From Saccoglossus kowalevskii (Eukaryota; Hemichordata; Enteropneusta; Harrimaniidae): a DNA stretch of 33,679 nucleotides. Below, one piece after another: positions 21,478 to 33,679 of this stretch (position 1 is its first letter; each line of letters opens with the position of its first letter). The notes under the pieces are model-generated. The model made no database searches. It saw only the letters and a list, made by a program, of their open reading frames with translations, and had not been told where the DNA came from. The position numbers were made by a program, and so were the translations under genes. The stretch is taken from assembly GCF_000003605.2 (NCBI RefSeq), contig NW_003123410.1, positions 169,838 to 203,516 of the forward strand, written 5' to 3'.

Positions 21478-22211
21478 CTCTCTACAATTTGTTTTAATCA
21501 AATAGTTTGCGTAACTGAGCTAAACGCATGGAAACTTCTTGGAAGTTGTCAACCATCAAAATGATTCCTAAAATAAAGTACACCAAAGCAAATCATACCC
21601 CTATACGCATTTATTCATTGCAACTATTATCGGTAGTCATATTTTGATAGACAAATGGTTTAAGGCGCCTATTAAACTGTAGTCATTTGGGAAACCGTAG
21701 TCTGAGAAAAACAAATCAAATGCCTGATACAATGCCAATAAACAAGTACATATAGAAGTAATATAACAGGACTATATAATTAAAAAAAACACACAAAGTA
21801 AAACGGATTTAAATTGGTTAACATTAAAATTGATTTTAAGATACAATGTCACAATGAGAAAAGCATGTGGTGAGATGTCACGATTAAAGGCAATGAATGA
21901 CAGTTATATTTCATATATATTGATTTGTGTTAAAAAAAAAAAACATGTCTGCATGTATCTTGAATAGTGGAAAATTTAACTGGGTACATCATTGAATACT
22001 GCATAAAAATCTACAACATATTCTGTAGAAAAATGCTTCCATCCTTCCCCACAGAAGAGAGGTAGGTAGGTACCGTAGTCCCTCTATCACTGTGACAGTT
22101 GTGTGATTTAATTGGTCATCGGTATAGGATATTTAGTTTTGAAATATGATTTGATTATGAACATTTATGAACTCAAAGTGACATTTTTGAATACAATCGC
22201 ATTTGATCTTA
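21478..22211. other. AT-rich intergenic DNA, no gene seen
   Basis: No supported open frame, RNA gene or repeat was recognised between the gap and the R1 repeat copy. Confidence 0.5.
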
Positions 22212-22560
22212 TTTTTAGCTCTGCTGTCGACTTTGTTAAGCGGAGCTTATACATGTGATTGTCCGTTGTTTATAGTCCATCATCGTCCGTGTCAACCTTT
22301 TACTTATTCGACTTCATGAAAACTACAATTCTCTGCTTTGATACTTGGTATATACATGTATGTACCTTGGGCAGACCTCTCTTAGATTTGTTCATTTTAT
22401 GATATCTTCAATTCTCTAATATTTATGAATATTTTTGGTAAAAAGTTATATTTTCGACATCTTGCTGAAAACCTCAAGTCTGATTGCTTTGATAATGTAC
22501 CTCAAATTGAAGTCTCTCAGATTTGCTTATTTTCTAACAATATTTTCAGTTCTTTACTGT
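22212..22560. repeat. Dispersed repeat R1, copy with hairpin
   Basis: Begins with AGCTCTGCT (22217-22225) and AGCGGAGCT (22239-22247), a near-perfect stem. It continues with GCAGACCTCTCTTAGATTTG and AAGTCTGATTGCTTTGATA, as in the copy at 15811. Confidence 0.82.
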
Positions 22561-22629
22561 AAAATATCACTCAATGGTGGCTTAACCCTGTGGTGAGACG
22601 GTGGTTAAGCCAATGGATGGGACAGAAGC

Positions 22630-22729
22630 AATTTGATTAAAATCCATTGTAGGTATAGGCTTCATATTTTTTTATTTTTATAATTTGTTATTGTTAATTT
22701 TTATACCTACATCGGACTTTAATCAGATT
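22630..22729. mobile_element. Short inverted-repeat (MITE-like) element
   Basis: The arms at 22630-22657 (ends TGTAGGTATA) and 22702-22729 (starts TATACCTACA) are inverted repeats of 28 bp with about four or five mismatches, around a 44-bp AT-rich loop. No coding capacity. A foldback element is the simplest reading. Confidence 0.65.
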
Positions 22730-23003
22730 GGACAGAACATATTTTACTGAAAAGCTTCTGTATAGATTTTGAACAATGGTAAAAACTACAATATACTTAT
22801 TTGTGCAGCCATTGACAACTCAGCTAAACAGTGCCATGGAATACTGTTTCTGTGTTCCTTTTTATATATCTTCTTAGTATTAACATTTAACCTATTGTTT
22901 GTTGATGTAAACATGATGTAACGTGTTGTACCGGGATTTAGACCCCCCCCCATAATGTCTGATGCTCTACCCTTAGAATGTTGAGGGCGTGTTTGTACAC
23001 GGA

Positions 23004-23049
23004 CCAATCATAAGTCTTCTTACGTAGTAGACCAAGCGGCAAACTCAAA

Positions 23050-23057
<8 letters not shown>
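23004..23057 (+). promoter_or_regulatory. CCDC77: CCDC77 core promoter region
   Basis: A CCAAT box (23004-23008), a TTACGTAG sequence (near 23020) and a YY1-like AAAATGGCGTC that overlaps the start codon (23047-23057) lie within 55 bp. The transcription start is inferred to lie here. Confidence 0.4.
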
Positions 23058-32082
<9,025 letters not shown>

Positions 32083-33030
32083 AAAAAATTTCTAATATCA
32101 TTGTAACCTTTCCTTTACTCTTCTTTTTTCTTCCTTTGTTCAATGTACTTTTTATTTTTTTGGCATTTGTCAATTATTTTGTTATTTTTATAATTAATAG
32201 TTGCATGATTCAGTTTGCGGAAATTTTAAGATTTTTGATGCAACCAGTTTATGTTGTGAAAAGCACAACACACTGTATTGGAGTAGTACAATTATCGACA
32301 GGTGGCCAGCTGATAAAATGTCTACTATTTGAATATTTACCCTAACACCAGATATATTTAGAGCCATGCAATAAGCTATACACTGGCCTGGATTCTTCAA
32401 GCATGTCACCAATGACAAACCTACCGGGTAGTAGATATTTAGAGAATGCTGTGATTGTGTAAGAGTACACTGCCAAAAACAGGCTTTCCTAAATATTTTG
32501 AGTATTTGTTTTAAACCTACAGAGTGTAAAGCAATTCATGTTCTATTGGTTTCACTGTCATAATATTGTAGTATTTTGATTATAAGAAATTTCATTCAAT
32601 TACTGTGTTTATGTATTATTTTATATTGTGATTTCTTTCGTCCAGATTCATGTGCAACATGTGATACTCACTGTAATTACCTTCCAATATACATGTACTC
32701 ATTATTAGTGTTATGGGTATATACCATATGCCCACATTTATGCAAGTTGCTATTCAATCTTCAGGGATTATATACTTCACACACTGCCAAAACAGATTTT
32801 TTATAACACATCAAGAAATGAAACTACTAGATACCAAGAGATTTTTAATCAACGTAAATATTTTGATAAATTCTAAAAAAAAAAAAGTAGTAATTTTTTG
32901 TATTTTTGTATGTGTAACTGGACAAATCTCAAATATTGTATTAATTATTACAATCAGTTTTATTGTGAATAAAGATAATTTTAGTGAATTGAAAATGTTA
33001 AATTAATAACTATTGGGCTGGTATTGCTAC
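32083..33030 (+). other. CCDC77: CCDC77 3' UTR and downstream DNA
   Basis: AT-rich noncoding sequence. AATAAA at 32969-32974 is a candidate polyadenylation signal. The overlapping short open frames lack protein-like composition. Confidence 0.5.
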
Positions 33031-33035
33031 ATATA

Positions 33036-33212
33036 GACGATGTCCGAAAACGGGGACTTATGATTCGGTCTCCATCCAGAGTCGTATCTCAGAATCCCTT
33101 GGGCCGATTCCGTTCATTCTTTGCATGTGCCTCGTGCTTTATGTGGGACATATGCACATGCATTGGTTTAGCGATTCAATTCAAAATGGCCGACTGGCAG
33201 CCATCTTGTTTT
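33036..33212. repeat. Dispersed repeat R2, distal copy
   Basis: From GTCCGAAAACGGGGACTTAT to ATGGCCGACTGGCAGCCATC this matches pieces at 12480-12520 and 12180-12330, including ATGTGGGACATATGCACATG. Confidence 0.85.
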
Positions 33213-33679
33213 TACCTTGCTCGTACCATCAAAGATGGAAGGGAAAGGTATATTTATAAGGGAAAAATTTTGTCCGGCGTTGTCGTCGTTGTTAATAATT
33301 GTTATTGTGTGCATAATAACTTTACTAATTCTATTCCAAACTTTATCAAACTTGGTCACCTTATTCATCAGTATAAAATCTTCCCTGAGTTTGAACAACA
33401 AATGTCCTGTATGAAAATATCATGCAAAAATTGAGAAAATCTGATAAAATATTTTGACTGTTTCTACTTGACTGATCACTGGTGATACACATCAAAGGTC
33501 ACTGATCTCAGTGGAAATGTGCATTGTTGTATGTGTTCAATGAAGCAAATGATTTATCTTGTAATAATATCCTTGGTAATGTATCTCAGAATCCCATACT
33601 GGGTTTCAAAACCAACTCATGGAGAGATTGCACAGTCTGATACACATTTGCAAACCAACCATAAAATCTTTACAGAAAA
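33213..33679. other. Right flank, no gene seen
   Basis: AT-rich, probably repeat-derived (TTTATCAAACTTGGTCACC resembles low-copy repeat phrases). No supported gene reaches the right edge. Confidence 0.5.

Noticed and set aside
32136-33006. Short frames downstream of CCDC77
   Set aside because: AT-driven hydrophobic composition in a probable 3' UTR; no conserved motif.

Overview
This is eukaryotic nuclear DNA: AT-rich, intron-rich and heavy in dispersed repeats. There are canonical GT-AG introns, animal-type proteins, 5'-truncated LINE ends and a 50-base run of N (an assembly gap). The gene content and repeat style fit a non-vertebrate bilaterian, perhaps a marine deuterostome or a lophotrochozoan. 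I cannot name the species. No operons, CRISPR arrays, tRNA or rRNA genes were seen.

Layout: (1) 6-1321, minus strand: two phase-compatible exons that look like the 5' end of a membrane-anchored protein gene running off the left edge. (2) 1330-8600: AT-rich intergenic DNA with a direct repeat, an AAT microsatellite, two related minisatellites in opposite orientation, two minus-strand LINE 3' ends and two weak candidate plus-strand exons. (3) 8675-19975, plus: a complete three-exon gene for WASH complex subunit 1 (462 aa). Its 9.1-kb first intron holds a nested, same-strand class A GPCR gene (14667-15601), disrupted in TM3, and several dispersed repeats. (4) 19976-23000: the WASH 3' region, a 40-bp satellite, the N gap, dispersed repeats and a short inverted-repeat element. 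(5) 23050-32082, plus: a nine-exon gene for CCDC77 (about 510 aa), with one apparent single-base frameshift in exon 3. Its introns hold a LINE end, a palindromic insertion and an inverted copy of a ~1-kb repeat also present in WASH intron 1. (6) 32083-33679: the CCDC77 3' region and another dispersed repeat copy.

The genes do not form an obvious pathway. WASH is an endosomal Arp2/3 activator, CCDC77 is a coiled-coil centrosome-associated protein, and the GPCR is a melatonin/moody-like rhodopsin-family receptor. I found no clear new multi-gene system. The most useful observations are the nested damaged GPCR, the CCDC77 frameshift, the cryptic minus-strand gene start, the ~1-kb inverted repeat pair and several hairpin-bearing repeats with apparent compensatory changes. 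Protein identities and splice sites come from reading the sequence and from memory of the families, with no database search.
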